Of a stretch of DNA of 64,000 bases, positions 37,491 through 46,791 are shown one piece after another; positions within the stretch are counted from its first letter, which is position 1, and every line of letters starts with the position of its first letter. The notes beneath the pieces were generated by a model, which had not been told where the DNA came from, did not search any database, and worked only from the letters and a program-made list of their open reading frames with translations. This DNA comes from Thermoactinomycetaceae bacterium (GTDB taxonomy: Bacteria; Bacillota; Bacilli; Thermoactinomycetales; Thermoactinomycetaceae). The position numbers were made by a program, and so were the translations under genes. The DNA lies in NCBI GenBank assembly GCA_025449975.1, contig JANWIG010000011.1, positions 124,001 through 188,000 of the forward strand, read 5' to 3'.

Positions 37491-38642
37491 TTATATATGA
37501 CTAATGGATTGGTTAGAGGTCACTTTCAGCGGGCGCTTTTGTTTTTTTACTTGGCGATAACGAGAAATATTTAACAGAATGCCCATCGCCATCATTTTAA
37601 AAACCAAAGAAGTACCGCCATAGCTGATCAATGGAAGTGAAACTCCTGTTACAGGTAATAGAGCGGTTACAACTCCTAGATTAAAAATCGTTTCAACCCC
37701 AATCAAGGTAATGATCCCGATCCCCAGTAATGTTCCAAACTGATCCGGAGATTGCATCGCGATCCGAATACCGCGAACAATTAAAACAATAAATAGGAAA
37801 ATGACAAATGCGCCGCCAAAAAAACCTAATTCTTCAGCGATGATGGAAAAAATAAAATCATTATGCGCTTCTGGTAGATAAGCCATTTTTTGAATACTAT
37901 TTCCAAGTCCTAGACCAGTTAGTCCGCCAGGACCGATTGCATAAAGAGAGAAGATTGTCTGATAGCCACTTCCTGTCGGGTCATTAAAGGGATTTAACAT
38001 CGTGGTGATCCGTTCCATCCGATAATCACTTGTATATAAGATGATGAGTAGAACCGGTGTACTCGCTACAAATAAGAATAACAAGTGTCTGATTTGGGCG
38101 CCGGCACAAAAGATGATCACGAGTGTCGTGCATAAGATGATGACAATTGCACTAAAATGCGGTTGAAAATAAAGAAGTGAGCAAATGATCCCAATCACGG
38201 TGAGAGGAGGAATCAGCGCGCGTTTAAAGTTGTGAATCACAGATTGTTTTTTTATCATGATCGAGGCCGTATAGAAGATCATGGCTAGCTTGACAAATTC
38301 GGATGGTTGGAAGGGAATGGAACCGATTTGAATCCATCGTTTAGCCCCATTCGCTGTCGTTCCAACGATTAAAACAGCGATCAATAATAAGATCGAAAGA
38401 ATAGTGAAAGGAATCACTAGCTTTTGGTAAATCGTATAACGTATATTGGAGACGATGAAAAAGATGACCAATCCGATCCCAGCAGCGATCAGCTGCTTTT
38501 TGATGAAATAGTATGAGTCATTATAATTGAGTAAACCTTTATAATAACTTGCACTGAAGACCATCACTAAGCCAAAGCCTAGCAGTAAAAAGGTGATCAT
38601 CACCAACCAGTAGTCTGGTTTTTCTAGTTTCTTCTGCTTCAT
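37491..38642 (-). CDS. SEDS-family peptidoglycan polymerase (FtsW/RodA/SpoVE)
   Basis: A 383-residue protein with about ten membrane helices. SEDS signatures are FSASYY near the first helix, NGAKRWIQIGSIPFQPSEFVK, FIFSIIAEELGFFGG and the C-terminal GVSLPLISYGGTSL. SEDS proteins polymerise lipid II into glycan strands with a partner class B PBP. The gene stands alone outside a dcw cluster, so FtsW-like and SpoVE-like roles are both possible. ATG 38642 (MKQKKLEKPDYW) has TTGGAG upstream; a longer frame to 38684 lacks one. Confidence 0.9.
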   Translation of the reverse strand: MKQKKLEKPDYWLVMITFLLLGFGLVMVFSASYYKGLLNYNDSYYFIKKQLIAAGIGLVIFFIVSNIRYTIYQKLVIPFTILSILLLIAVLIVGTTANGAKRWIQIGSIPFQPSEFVKLAMIFYTASIMIKKQSVIHNFKRALIPPLTVIGIICSLLYFQPHFSAIVIILCTTLVIIFCAGAQIRHLLFLFVASTPVLLIILYTSDYRMERITTMLNPFNDPTGSGYQTIFSLYAIGPGGLTGLGLGNSIQKMAYLPEAHNDFIFSIIAEELGFFGGAFVIFLFIVLIVRGIRIAMQSPDQFGTLLGIGIITLIGVETIFNLGVVTALLPVTGVSLPLISYGGTSLVFKMMAMGILLNISRYRQVKKQKRPLKVTSNQSISHI

Positions 38643-38934
38643 AAAAAATCTCCAATCTACAGAAATCGATGTTTCAGCTATCATAAATATACTTTAATAG
38701 GATTGCCCTTTGGCTGTTTTGTACACATATGGAGATTCTCTTTTTCTTGCTCTTTTCCTGTTTTGTACGGTATTGATTAGAAGTATAACACAAAATATTC
38801 CGTTTTCCCTTAAAGTTTGACGAAGCTCAAATGATATTTAAAGGTTGGTTCAACTTGCTACCAAACGTTATAAATTATAAGATAGCTATAATATTAGTCT
38901 TGTTTTTTTATTATATCGAAGGAAGTGGCGCGAA

Positions 38935-39228
38935 GTGAAAATCATTTCGATTACATTGCAATTAAAGGAATATGATTATGATTTATATGAAGAGCAATTG
39001 GAAAAAAGCGGTTGGGTCAAACTGCCTGACCAGCGAGTCTATCGAAAAATGTTTGGGGAAATGGAGACAGAAGTCAGAGAGCATTTGCCCACCTTTAGCC
39101 GCGAGGTTACGTTGCGTGTATCGGCTAAAAATCCCAAGGGAATTAGCTTAGACCAGATCAATCAGATCATTGAGGAACTGCATCGCGCTGATCTGACCGA
39201 GGATGTGGAGGAAGACGAAGAAGTTTAA
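38935..39228 (+). CDS. Small acidic hypothetical protein
   Basis: A 97-residue protein of unknown function with an alternating beta/alpha look (MKIISITLQLKEYDYD, then REVTLRVSAKNPKGI, then a helix) and an acidic tail. GTG 38935 follows GAAGGAAGTGG. A bidirectional hairpin follows. No named domain is recognised. Confidence 0.6.
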   Translation: MKIISITLQLKEYDYDLYEEQLEKSGWVKLPDQRVYRKMFGEMETEVREHLPTFSREVTLRVSAKNPKGISLDQINQIIEELHRADLTEDVEEDEEV

Positions 39229-39231
39229 TAA

Positions 39232-39275
39232 AATAAAAGTAGCTGACCCTCCGTGGAGAAGATCAGCTACTTTTG
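39232..39275. terminator. Bidirectional terminator
   Basis: AAAAGTAGCTGA and TCAGCTACTTTT pair around a 16-base loop, between convergent genes. Confidence 0.75.
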
Positions 39276-39279
39276 TAAA

Positions 39280-40557
39280 TCATTCTTGGTTGATCGCTTG
39301 TTTTTCGTCGGATTGAGGAGGCTGTTTCTCCCCTGAAAAGAATATTTTTAACAGAGGTGGTGTAACCAAGGTCGTAGCGAGGACGATCACTACGGTCGCC
39401 GTAAATATTTCACTCGAGATTAATCCTTTCGTAAGTCCGATCGTTCCCACGATCAGCCCTACTTCTCCCCGAGCAATTATTCCGGCACCAATTCCCAAGG
39501 AGCTGCGATTGTTAAAGCGGGCGATTTTTGCTCCAATCGCTCCTCCAATGATCTTGGTAAGAATCGCGACAATGGTAAGAACGATAATCATCGTTAGGAA
39601 CGTTGCATCGATGCCGCTGATATCGGCGACCAGTCCAATGCTAACGAAGAAAATCGGAACGAAGAAAGAGAAAGAGACGGTTTCCACTTTTTCAAACAAT
39701 TCATCTTTAACAGCAGACATGCTCAGCATGAGTCCGGCAAAGTACGAACCAACGATATTGGCCATCCCCATCATTTCCGCAGAGAAGGCAAATAAAAGAG
39801 CGCAGATAATTCCAAAGGCGAGAATCACTTCCGTTGTCATCAGGTTGGATACCTTTTTGAAGATCCAAGGTAGGATTTTCTTTCCAATGAAATAAACCAA
39901 GATGAAGAAAATGATAATTTTAGCAAGTAAAATAAGTATTCCTGATAGATCACCGCCGCCGGAACCGGCTGTGAATCCAATAACCAACGAAAGAACAATA
40001 ATCCCCAAAATGTCATCTAAAACAGCAGCACCGAGGATCGTTACCCCTTCTTTGGATTGGAGCTTGCCAAGCTCACGCAAGGTCTGAACAGAGATACTTA
40101 CACTGGTTGCCACCAAGAGGGTTCCAATAAACAGGGCAGTCGACATCTCAAATCCATAATACAAAGCGACAGCCATACCGCCGACAAAAGGCAGGACCAC
40201 ACCGCAGATTGCGACAGAGGTAGAGGCAAAAGCCGATTTCATAAACTCTTTGATATCGGTTTCAAGTCCGGCTAAGAACATCAGTAATATGACTCCAATT
40301 TCCGCCAATTCAGTAATCAATGGCGTGGGATGCAGCCAACCGAGAACGACGGGACCTAAAATCACTCCAGCTAAAAGTTCACCCATAACAGACGGTTGAC
40401 CGAGTTTCCTACTTAAGTGACCAGCAAACTTGACGGCAATCAGAATCAAAGCGAGTTCGTATAAAAAAGACACATTCTTCAAAGTTTCCATGTCAAAAAT
40501 AGAATTAATAAAGTCCATAAATATCAATATGCCAACTAAAGGAATATTAATTGGCAA
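39280..40557 (-). CDS. CPA2-family cation/proton antiporter
   Basis: A 425-residue Na_H_Exchanger protein with about twelve membrane helices and no TrkA-N tail. The helix with GAAVLDDILGIIV carries the double aspartate typical of electrogenic NapA/GerN-type antiporters, and GELLAGVILGP and GIIARGEVGLIVGT are further CPA2 signatures. It exchanges Na+ or K+ for H+. TTG 40557 has AAAGGTGGTG five bases upstream; the later ATG 40518 is an alternative. Confidence 0.88.
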   Translation of the reverse strand: MPINIPLVGILIFMDFINSIFDMETLKNVSFLYELALILIAVKFAGHLSRKLGQPSVMGELLAGVILGPVVLGWLHPTPLITELAEIGVILLMFLAGLETDIKEFMKSAFASTSVAICGVVLPFVGGMAVALYYGFEMSTALFIGTLLVATSVSISVQTLRELGKLQSKEGVTILGAAVLDDILGIIVLSLVIGFTAGSGGGDLSGILILLAKIIIFFILVYFIGKKILPWIFKKVSNLMTTEVILAFGIICALLFAFSAEMMGMANIVGSYFAGLMLSMSAVKDELFEKVETVSFSFFVPIFFVSIGLVADISGIDATFLTMIIVLTIVAILTKIIGGAIGAKIARFNNRSSLGIGAGIIARGEVGLIVGTIGLTKGLISSEIFTATVVIVLATTLVTPPLLKIFFSGEKQPPQSDEKQAINQE

Positions 40558-40687
40558 GTTTCACCACCTTTTAAGATTTATTGTTACAGGCTATTATAAC
40601 AGATTCATGCATAGTTTGGTTAGATTCAACGATAATATAATGTGTTCCTTTTTTAAGATAAAATAAGTTGAGAAGGAATGATTTTTT

Positions 40688-41368
40688 ATGTTCTGGCTTT
40701 TTATGATTTTATCTCTTGCAGGATTAGGATTGGCGATTTGGGCGCAGATGCGAGTAAAAAGCAATTATCGGCGCTGGTCGAAAGTAAGGGCCTTTTCAGG
40801 TATGACAGGAGCTGAGGTAGCTAGAGAAATTTTGGATTCCCATCAGCTGACGCATGTGGCAGTGGAGAGGGTTCCTGGAACATTGACTGATCATTATGAT
40901 CCCACTGTTCGAACGGTTCGGTTGTCCGAAGGGATTTATGACTCGAATTCAATTGCTGCCGTCTCTGTAGCGGCCCATGAATGTGGACACGCATTGCAAC
41001 ATCATGAGGCTTATGGCGCACTCGTTTTCCGGCATCGCATGGTTCCGCTGCTCAACCTGACTTCCGGACTTGCCCCATGGCTATTGATCGCAGGGGTTTT
41101 GATGAATGCCTTTAATCTCCTATTGTTGGGCGTTATTTTATTTGCGACCGTTGTTCTTTTTCATTTGGTTACCTTGCCGGTGGAGTTTAATGCCAGTTCC
41201 CGCGCAAAGGAGATTTTGCTTCGTCAAAACTTCATTTCCGAAGGAGAAAAGAAAGGCGTCGGGCAAGTATTAAATGCAGCAGCTTTAACCTATGTCGGTA
41301 GTGCTGTTGTCGCTTTGGGACAGCTTTTATATTATCTATTTATTTTGTTTGGACAGGGAGACGATTGA
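40688..41368 (+). CDS. yugP: Zinc metallopeptidase YugP
   Basis: A 226-residue membrane protease of the YugP family (neutral zinc metallopeptidase). Zinc motif HECGH is at 97-101, and the probable third ligand is E166 in LPVEFNASSRA. There is one N-terminal and three later membrane segments. The physiological substrate is unknown. ATG 40688 has GAGAAGGAATG upstream. It is followed by a strong terminator. Confidence 0.88.
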   Translation: MFWLFMILSLAGLGLAIWAQMRVKSNYRRWSKVRAFSGMTGAEVAREILDSHQLTHVAVERVPGTLTDHYDPTVRTVRLSEGIYDSNSIAAVSVAAHECGHALQHHEAYGALVFRHRMVPLLNLTSGLAPWLLIAGVLMNAFNLLLLGVILFATVVLFHLVTLPVEFNASSRAKEILLRQNFISEGEKKGVGQVLNAAALTYVGSAVVALGQLLYYLFILFGQGDD

Positions 41369-41396
41369 GAATCGATCAAACGATTCTTTTTTTTTG
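41366..41396 (+). terminator. Terminator of yugP
   Basis: AGAATCG-ATCAAA-CGATTCT followed by a run of T. Confidence 0.8.
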
Positions 41397-41514
41397 TTTT
41401 CCGTTGGCAAATACATAATTTAGCAGTCGATCCTCCAGTATAGTTTGTTATCTGGGCAACATACTATCGGTAAATAGTTCGCTCAGTACGAGAGTATAAG
41501 GAGGATTCTGGGGA

Positions 41515-42108
41515 ATGGTAAAAATTTTTCGGGGAATGGTCGTTCTTTTACTCACTTTTGTTTTTGTTGGATGTGCGATGGACCGGAATCAACAAGGAGC
41601 GGAGTCGAGGCCGACACCAGCCAATATAAGAAATCCGGTCACTGAAGTACCGTCCAAGTATGTCGAACGGGAGCGGATCCACCGTGTAGGGACGCCGATT
41701 TCACCAACACCTCCTGGTCCAACCAATCCGACTCCCAATATTCCTAAACGAAGCGAATCAAACAACAATCGTTTCGACTATAACGTTCGAGCCGCTGATC
41801 TCATCGTGCAGGATATCACCAAGATGCCAGAAGTGGAAAGAGCTACAGCAATTCAAATGGGACAATCTGTCTATGTAGGCGTTGTTCTGCGAGAGAAGGA
41901 ACAGCTGACCGATTCGTTAAAGCAAAAAATTGCCAATCGTGCTCGTCGAGCCGATTCCGGTTTGAGAAAAGTATATGTTTCTGCCAATCCGGACTTTAAT
42001 AAACAATTGGGTCAATATGCCGACCAAGTACGAGCTGGAAGACCGGTACAAGGAATGATAAACCAATTGCAGGATTTGTTTAAGCGGACGTTTCCAGAAG
42101 CAAAATAA
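41515..42108 (+). CDS. YhcN/YlaJ-family sporulation lipoprotein
   Basis: A 197-residue lipoprotein with signal MVKIFRGMVVLLLTFVFVGC (lipobox FVGC, C20). A P-rich, low-complexity linker (about 50-78) precedes the conserved domain with AADLIVQDITKMPEV, AIQMGQSVYVGVVL and RKVYVSANPDF. In Bacillus these proteins sit in the forespore or spore inner membrane and affect germination. ATG 41515 has AAGGAGGATT upstream. It is probably a single-gene unit. Confidence 0.87.
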   Translation: MVKIFRGMVVLLLTFVFVGCAMDRNQQGAESRPTPANIRNPVTEVPSKYVERERIHRVGTPISPTPPGPTNPTPNIPKRSESNNNRFDYNVRAADLIVQDITKMPEVERATAIQMGQSVYVGVVLREKEQLTDSLKQKIANRARRADSGLRKVYVSANPDFNKQLGQYADQVRAGRPVQGMINQLQDLFKRTFPEAK

Positions 42109-42290
42109 TCAGTAAATGGCAGGAGAAATCCTGCTTTCTTTTGCATTTTCGGATGATACAATGAATCGGTGAAAACACCTCAACAGACATGAAAGTTTAA
42201 AGTAATTTTTTATTCTATTTTGAGGTAAGTAAAATTAAATTCGTATATAATGGTTTCTTAGATATAGAAGTATATTAGGGGAGTGACATC

Positions 42291-42611
42291 ATGAGACGTT
42301 TGACCCCGATGGACATATATAATAAAGAGTTCAAACAAACCATTCGTGGTTATGATGTAAATGAAGTGAATGAGTTTTTGGATCTGATTATTAGCAATTA
42401 TGAAGATGTCTTGGATGAAAATAAGATACTAAAAGAAAAGCTTAAAAGGCTGGAAGCGGCTGGAGCCGTTGACCGGATCCAAGACAAAAATGATTCATCC
42501 GTCGTGGATGCCATTCCCGAAAGGGATCTAAGTCAGTATGATCAAATCATACGAGATATTTTGCTTAGAATTGAACAAATTGAAAGAAGAATTGGATTGT
42601 ACGCACGATAA
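42291..42611 (+). CDS. gpsB: Cell division protein GpsB
   Basis: A 106-residue DivIVA-related protein. The N-terminal lipid/PBP-binding domain reads LTPMDIYNKEFKQTIRGYDV then NEFLDLIISNYE. A coiled coil follows, and the C-terminal trimerising segment (DILLRIEQIERRIG) is as in GpsB; full DivIVA proteins are longer. GpsB shuttles PBP1 between side wall and septum. ATG 42291 has AGGGGAGTG upstream. Confidence 0.9.
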   Translation: MRRLTPMDIYNKEFKQTIRGYDVNEVNEFLDLIISNYEDVLDENKILKEKLKRLEAAGAVDRIQDKNDSSVVDAIPERDLSQYDQIIRDILLRIEQIERRIGLYAR

Positions 42612-42697
42612 TGCGGCTGCTGGTGATCTCTGGTTGAATGATTTTCCCTCCACTTTGTAAATACTAATCTTAGATTTGGACAAATGGAGGGAAGAAG

Positions 42698-43084
42698 ATG
42701 GAACGAGAAGCCGAACACCAGAATCATGCTACCAACATGGAATCAGAAAAGACAGAACCACCGCGCCTTGAGTTGAACCAGGATGATGTAGAGTTTGCCG
42801 CAGCATATGGAGCTGCAATACCTGAGAAGAAGGAAAGACCCAAAGAAAATCAGCAAGAATTTGAAGGTGATGTTCAAGATCGGGGAAAAGGCTTGGGAGT
42901 TACAGCGCTAGTCATTGCAATTATTTCTTTGTTCCTATGGCCACTTGTCTTAGCCCCTGTAGCCATTATTCTCGGGGGAATCTCTATCCGTCGGGGAAGT
43001 ACTCTAGGTTGGTGGGCTGTAGGAATTGGCTTGCTCTCATTCATTATTATGATAGTAGCCCTTCCATTTCGTCTTTTCTACTAA
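42698..43084 (+). CDS. DUF4190-like membrane protein
   Basis: A 128-residue protein. A hydrophilic, charged N-terminal part (1-65) precedes two membrane helices with the DUF4190 pattern: G-x-A-L-x-I-A-I-I-S-L-F, then P-V-A-I-I-L-G-G-I-S and L-G-W-W-A-V-G-I-G. Function unknown. ATG 42698 has GGAGGGAAG upstream. A terminator follows. Confidence 0.75.
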   Translation: MEREAEHQNHATNMESEKTEPPRLELNQDDVEFAAAYGAAIPEKKERPKENQQEFEGDVQDRGKGLGVTALVIAIISLFLWPLVLAPVAIILGGISIRRGSTLGWWAVGIGLLSFIIMIVALPFRLFY

Positions 43085-43100
43085 CAGTGTCAAAACAAGA

Positions 43101-43129
43101 AACTCCCTGATAAAGGGAGTTTTTTTATC
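43101..43129 (+). terminator. Terminator after the DUF4190-like gene
   Basis: AAACTCCCT-GATAA-AGGGAGTTT then TTTT. Confidence 0.85.
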
Positions 43130-43311
43130 TACCTAGAAAGAAAAGTTCTTGTTTAAACTAAATTAATTATTCCACATGAGGACTGTATCGTTTATGATGG
43201 AAGTAGGGGTTTTTGTTTGCCAAATGGTTGATTCAGTTACCTCGTTCCATTCGTAATAACCGTTCCAATCTAAGTAATGATCTTAAATTTGAAGGTGAAG
43301 GGGACAACCAG

Positions 43312-43941
43312 ATGCAAAAGGTCGAATATATCCGTAAGCTTTTTGTAAAAGAAAATGACGTACTACGTTCCATTGAGGATGGATTGGCTCAGCGTGGTTT
43401 TCCACAGATCTCTGTTCCATCTGAAGTGGGGAAAACCTTATCTTTACTCGTAAAAATCACAGGTGCCAAGCACATCTTGGAGATTGGAGCTTTGGGCGGA
43501 TATAGCACGATTTGGCTAGCAGAAGCACTTCCAGAAGATGGAACGCTGACTTCCTTGGAGCTGAAACAAGAACATGCTGATTTTGCGATGGAAAATGTTC
43601 GAAAAGCAGGCTTAGCGGAGAAAGTTACTTTTTTGGTAGGCGATGCAAGCAAGACCCTTACCACTCTAAAGGATACAGGTCGAAAGTTTGATTTCTTTTT
43701 CATTGATGCAGATAAGCCGAACTACGTTCATTATTTGGAGAAATCGATTCAATTGGCTCATTCTGGCTCTGTGATTACTTTGGATAACTTGTTTCATGGG
43801 GGAAGGGTACTTGATGAGTCGGATCAAAATCCTGCCCCAAATGCCTTGCGACAAGTCAACCAGATGTTAGCCAGTGATCCACGTTTGGAATCCATGATCT
43901 TACCGATCGGTGATGGGGTTGGCTTAGCAAGAGTGAAGTAG
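43312..43941 (+). CDS. SAM-dependent O-methyltransferase (YrrM-like)
   Basis: A 209-residue Methyltransf_3 enzyme of the catechol/caffeoyl-CoA O-methyltransferase type. The SAM motif is ILEIGALGGYSTIWLA (55-70), and the metal/catalytic segment FFIDADKPNY and LDNLFHGGRV are present. YrrM-like proteins include the tRNA 5-hydroxyuridine methyltransferase TrmR, so tRNA wobble modification is a possible role. ATG 43312 has GGTGAAGGGG upstream; the longer frame to 43213 has no family similarity. Confidence 0.83.
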   Translation: MQKVEYIRKLFVKENDVLRSIEDGLAQRGFPQISVPSEVGKTLSLLVKITGAKHILEIGALGGYSTIWLAEALPEDGTLTSLELKQEHADFAMENVRKAGLAEKVTFLVGDASKTLTTLKDTGRKFDFFFIDADKPNYVHYLEKSIQLAHSGSVITLDNLFHGGRVLDESDQNPAPNALRQVNQMLASDPRLESMILPIGDGVGLARVK

Positions 43942-44151
43942 CTTTTCTGATCGCATAAGAATCAGTTGTTTTCAAGTGGAAGCGCAGAAAAAAGGTCCAT
44001 CCGTGTACAATGCACCATTTCATCTTTCTCCTCAGCGAAGTAACAACTTGCCATCAACTCTCCTTTGGAATCCTTCATCTAACTGCCGAACTAGCCGATA
44101 TGGTTTGAATCATCCCCCTTTATCCTATTGAAAGAAAAGAGGGATTCAACG

Positions 44152-44682
44152 ATGACAGTACAGCCTAGGATGCTTAGCGAAGGCTGGAATCAAGAAGAGA
44201 TCACTTTACCACCATACTTTATCGAAAAGGGATGGAATCTTTTTTTGCCGAAAGGTACCGTTTCCTTATTATTAAGTGTCATCACCTATATTTTGCAAGG
44301 TTACAATAAGCATGAAATCTACGAGCTGATGGAATTAGAAGAAAAGGAGCTTTCCCTAACTCCCTTTGATTTTACAGCACCTTTTGCGCATAAATCAGAG
44401 GAAGCGAGGCAAGTGTATCTAAATATTGCGAAGCAAGAAAGTAAAATCCAGAGTATGTTGGCGCGTTCTGGCTTATCTTACCCTCAGTCGGTAATTGATT
44501 GGATTCAGCTGCTGATTCATTTAAAAATTATTCATGAAGTAAGACAAGAAGATCAAGTTTTTTTAGACGTAGTGATCGATCCATTTCCAGCTCCGGAAGA
44601 GATGTTGACACTTACCGTGGATGAACGGAAAAAGCTTGAAAAATATCGATTAACTCAGCGTATGCAAAAACTATCAGAATGA
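44152..44682 (+). CDS. Hypothetical protein
   Basis: A 176-residue soluble protein that I do not recognise. A helical layout, for example TVSLLLSVITYILQGYNKHE, SVIDWIQLLIHLKIIHEV and a basic C-terminal helix RKKLEKYRLTQRMQKL. ATG 44152 has AGAGGG upstream. It ends 65 bases before the carbonic anhydrase gene on the same strand and may be co-transcribed. Confidence 0.6.
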   Translation: MTVQPRMLSEGWNQEEITLPPYFIEKGWNLFLPKGTVSLLLSVITYILQGYNKHEIYELMELEEKELSLTPFDFTAPFAHKSEEARQVYLNIAKQESKIQSMLARSGLSYPQSVIDWIQLLIHLKIIHEVRQEDQVFLDVVIDPFPAPEEMLTLTVDERKKLEKYRLTQRMQKLSE

Positions 44683-44747
44683 TGGTGGAATGTGGTTATA
44701 AAAGTTAAGACCCACTTTTCTTTAAAGCGACGATGGAGGGATTTGGT

Positions 44748-45290
44748 ATGAATAGGCTGGCAGAGATAATGGCACAAAATAAAGATTTTGTTGAAAATAA
44801 ACAATACGAATCGATGCTCACATCGAAATATCCAGACAAAAAATTGGTCATCGTTACGTGTATGGATACCAGACTGGTTGAATTATTGCCCAAAGCATTA
44901 CGCATTCGAAATGGCGATGTAAAAATGATCAAAACAGCTGGTGCCTTGATCCATCATCCTTATGATAGTGTGATGCGGAGTGTGATCGTTGCCGTAACGA
45001 TGTTAAAAGCAGAAGAAGTACTGGTGATCGGGCACTTGGACTGCGGCATGGCTGGATTAAAAGGTGAGCAAGTAGTCGATCGTTTAAAAGATAGAGGAGT
45101 TGCGTTAGAAGAATTAAATGGTCAAGATGTGAATAACTGGTTAAGTGGATGCGAAGTGATTGAACAAGGCGTTTTAAATACGGTCAAACTGATCAAAGAA
45201 CATCCGCTGTTACCCAAAGATGTCAAAGTACATGGATTAACGATCGATCCAACGACGGGACAGCTCGCATTATTATATGAAGACCAATAG
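44748..45290 (+). CDS. Beta-class carbonic anhydrase (YtiB-like)
   Basis: A 180-residue beta-carbonic anhydrase of the short type. Zinc ligands are C38 and D40 (CMDTR, with R42), H96 and C99 (HLDCG). It interconverts CO2 and bicarbonate. ATG 44748 (MNRLAEIMAQN) has GGAGGG eight bases upstream; ATG 44733 is also in frame but lies on that binding site. A terminator follows. Confidence 0.88.
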   Translation: MNRLAEIMAQNKDFVENKQYESMLTSKYPDKKLVIVTCMDTRLVELLPKALRIRNGDVKMIKTAGALIHHPYDSVMRSVIVAVTMLKAEEVLVIGHLDCGMAGLKGEQVVDRLKDRGVALEELNGQDVNNWLSGCEVIEQGVLNTVKLIKEHPLLPKDVKVHGLTIDPTTGQLALLYEDQ

Positions 45291-45414
45291 TATTGGCTGA
45301 GAAATGTAAGCCTTTTCACTGGTTAAGGAAGAGACTACATAAAAAGCGGAAGACTTTTCAAACTTTTTTATCTTGGATCTAGGAAATATCGTTGACCGAT
45401 GAAAAAGGCAAGAC

Positions 45415-45452
45415 AAAACCCCTATTTTTGTTTTATAAAGATAGGGGTTTTA
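45415..45452 (+). terminator. Terminator after the carbonic anhydrase gene
   Basis: AAAACCCCTAT...ATAGGGGTTTT followed by ATTT. Confidence 0.75.
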
Positions 45453-45479
45453 TTTCATCTTGATGGAAGGAGAAGAGAG

Positions 45480-45508
45480 TTGTAAAATAGTGAGTGAGTA
45501 CTTACTAT
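45480..45508 (+). promoter_or_regulatory. Promoter of the ABC exporter operon with internal TetR-type operator
   Basis: TTGTAA (45480-45485) and TACTAT (45503-45508), spaced 17. GTGAGTACTTAC (45494-45505), a 12-base palindrome with one mismatched pair, covers the spacer and the edge of the -10. Such a position suits a repressor, and a TetR gene ends the operon. Confidence 0.55.
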
Positions 45509-45525
45509 AAAAAGGAGGTTTGTTT

Positions 45526-46785
45526 ATGTGGAGAAAGATTTATGCATTGATGAGCAAAGAATTTATTCAGTTAAAGCATGATCGCCGCACCCTTGCCTTG
45601 ATGATTCTTCTCCCTGTGATCTGGCTCGTCGCTTTTGGTTATGCTGTCAACTTTGATGTTCAAAAAGTGGATCTCTTTGTCGTCGACCAAGCGCAAAATG
45701 AAGATAGTAAAAAGGTGAAAGATCATCTGAACAAAGATGAAGAAATCGTCATCAAACAGCAGGGGCAAACGGTGGCAGAGGCAGAAAGGGCTTTGCGTCA
45801 AGGAGAAGTGACGCTCTTGATTCATTTCCCGCCGGAATATCAAATCATGGCGAAAGAAGAACAACAGAAATTAAATATTTCTGTCGATGGCAGTCATTTG
45901 TTTTCAGCTAGTTCAGCGATTAAAAAGATGCAACAAATCCTGTTAGATGTTCAAAAAGAATCACTTGAGGATCTAAAGAAGCAAGTTCAACAGGAAATGT
46001 CCCAAATCGCTCTGACAGAGCCAGATCCGAGCTCTCCGCCCATTCAACAAAATCAGCAGCTGCAAATGAGAATAAAAGAGCAATTGGAAGAAAAGATGAA
46101 AGAACAGCAAGAAAAGCTGGAGAATCTTTTTCCCGATTCCGAGCAGTTTACGCCAGACATAGATGTCCTTTATAATCCCGACTTAAAAAGTGCCTATGTG
46201 ATGATTCCTGGGTTAATCGGTCTCGTTTTACTCTTTATTACTACTTTAATGACTGCACTGGGGTTGGTTCGCGAGAAGGAACAAGGAACGCTCGAACAAT
46301 TGCTTGTTTCCCCGCTTCGTCCCTTTGAGTTATTGATGGGTAAAATTTTGCCGTATCTGTTGATTGCCACCATCGATTTTCTGATCGTTTGGGTTGTTGG
46401 TGTCACACTCTTCGACATCCCTTTCCTCGGTGATTTTGTCAGTTTCTTTGCCGTTGCTCTGCTCTTCTTGTTTGTCTCGTTAGGGATCGGTTTATTTATT
46501 TCAACCGTTGCCCAAAATCAACAGCAGGCGATGCAGATGACGATCTTGGTGTTGGTTCCGCAATTTATCCTATCTGGATTTGTTTTTCCATTGGAGTCGA
46601 TTCCTTGGGGAGTGCGGTGGATATCCTATTTACTTCCATTGACTTATTTTTTACCGGTTTGTCGTGATCTCTTTCTAAAAGGAAGCAGTATCACTGAATT
46701 TGGCTTCGAACTTTCGATTTTAGTTGTGTTTGCCGTGGTTATTCTTCTTTTTGCGATGTTACGATACCGGAAGAGTTTGGGGTGA
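45526..46785 (+). CDS. ABC-2 type exporter permease
   Basis: A 419-residue ABC-2 permease. The first membrane helix (about 20-40) is followed by a large external domain with a Q/E/K-rich coiled coil (about 130-200) and five C-terminal helices; LVREKEQGTLEQLLVSPLRP is the cytoplasmic coupling segment. The YhgE/YbhR layout suggests export of drugs or other amphiphiles, perhaps as a homodimer since only one permease gene is present. ATG 45526 is seven bases after AAAGGAGG. First gene of a four-gene operon. Confidence 0.88.
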   Translation: MWRKIYALMSKEFIQLKHDRRTLALMILLPVIWLVAFGYAVNFDVQKVDLFVVDQAQNEDSKKVKDHLNKDEEIVIKQQGQTVAEAERALRQGEVTLLIHFPPEYQIMAKEEQQKLNISVDGSHLFSASSAIKKMQQILLDVQKESLEDLKKQVQQEMSQIALTEPDPSSPPIQQNQQLQMRIKEQLEEKMKEQQEKLENLFPDSEQFTPDIDVLYNPDLKSAYVMIPGLIGLVLLFITTLMTALGLVREKEQGTLEQLLVSPLRPFELLMGKILPYLLIATIDFLIVWVVGVTLFDIPFLGDFVSFFAVALLFLFVSLGIGLFISTVAQNQQQAMQMTILVLVPQFILSGFVFPLESIPWGVRWISYLLPLTYFLPVCRDLFLKGSSITEFGFELSILVVFAVVILLFAMLRYRKSLG

Positions 46786-46791
46786 ACGTAG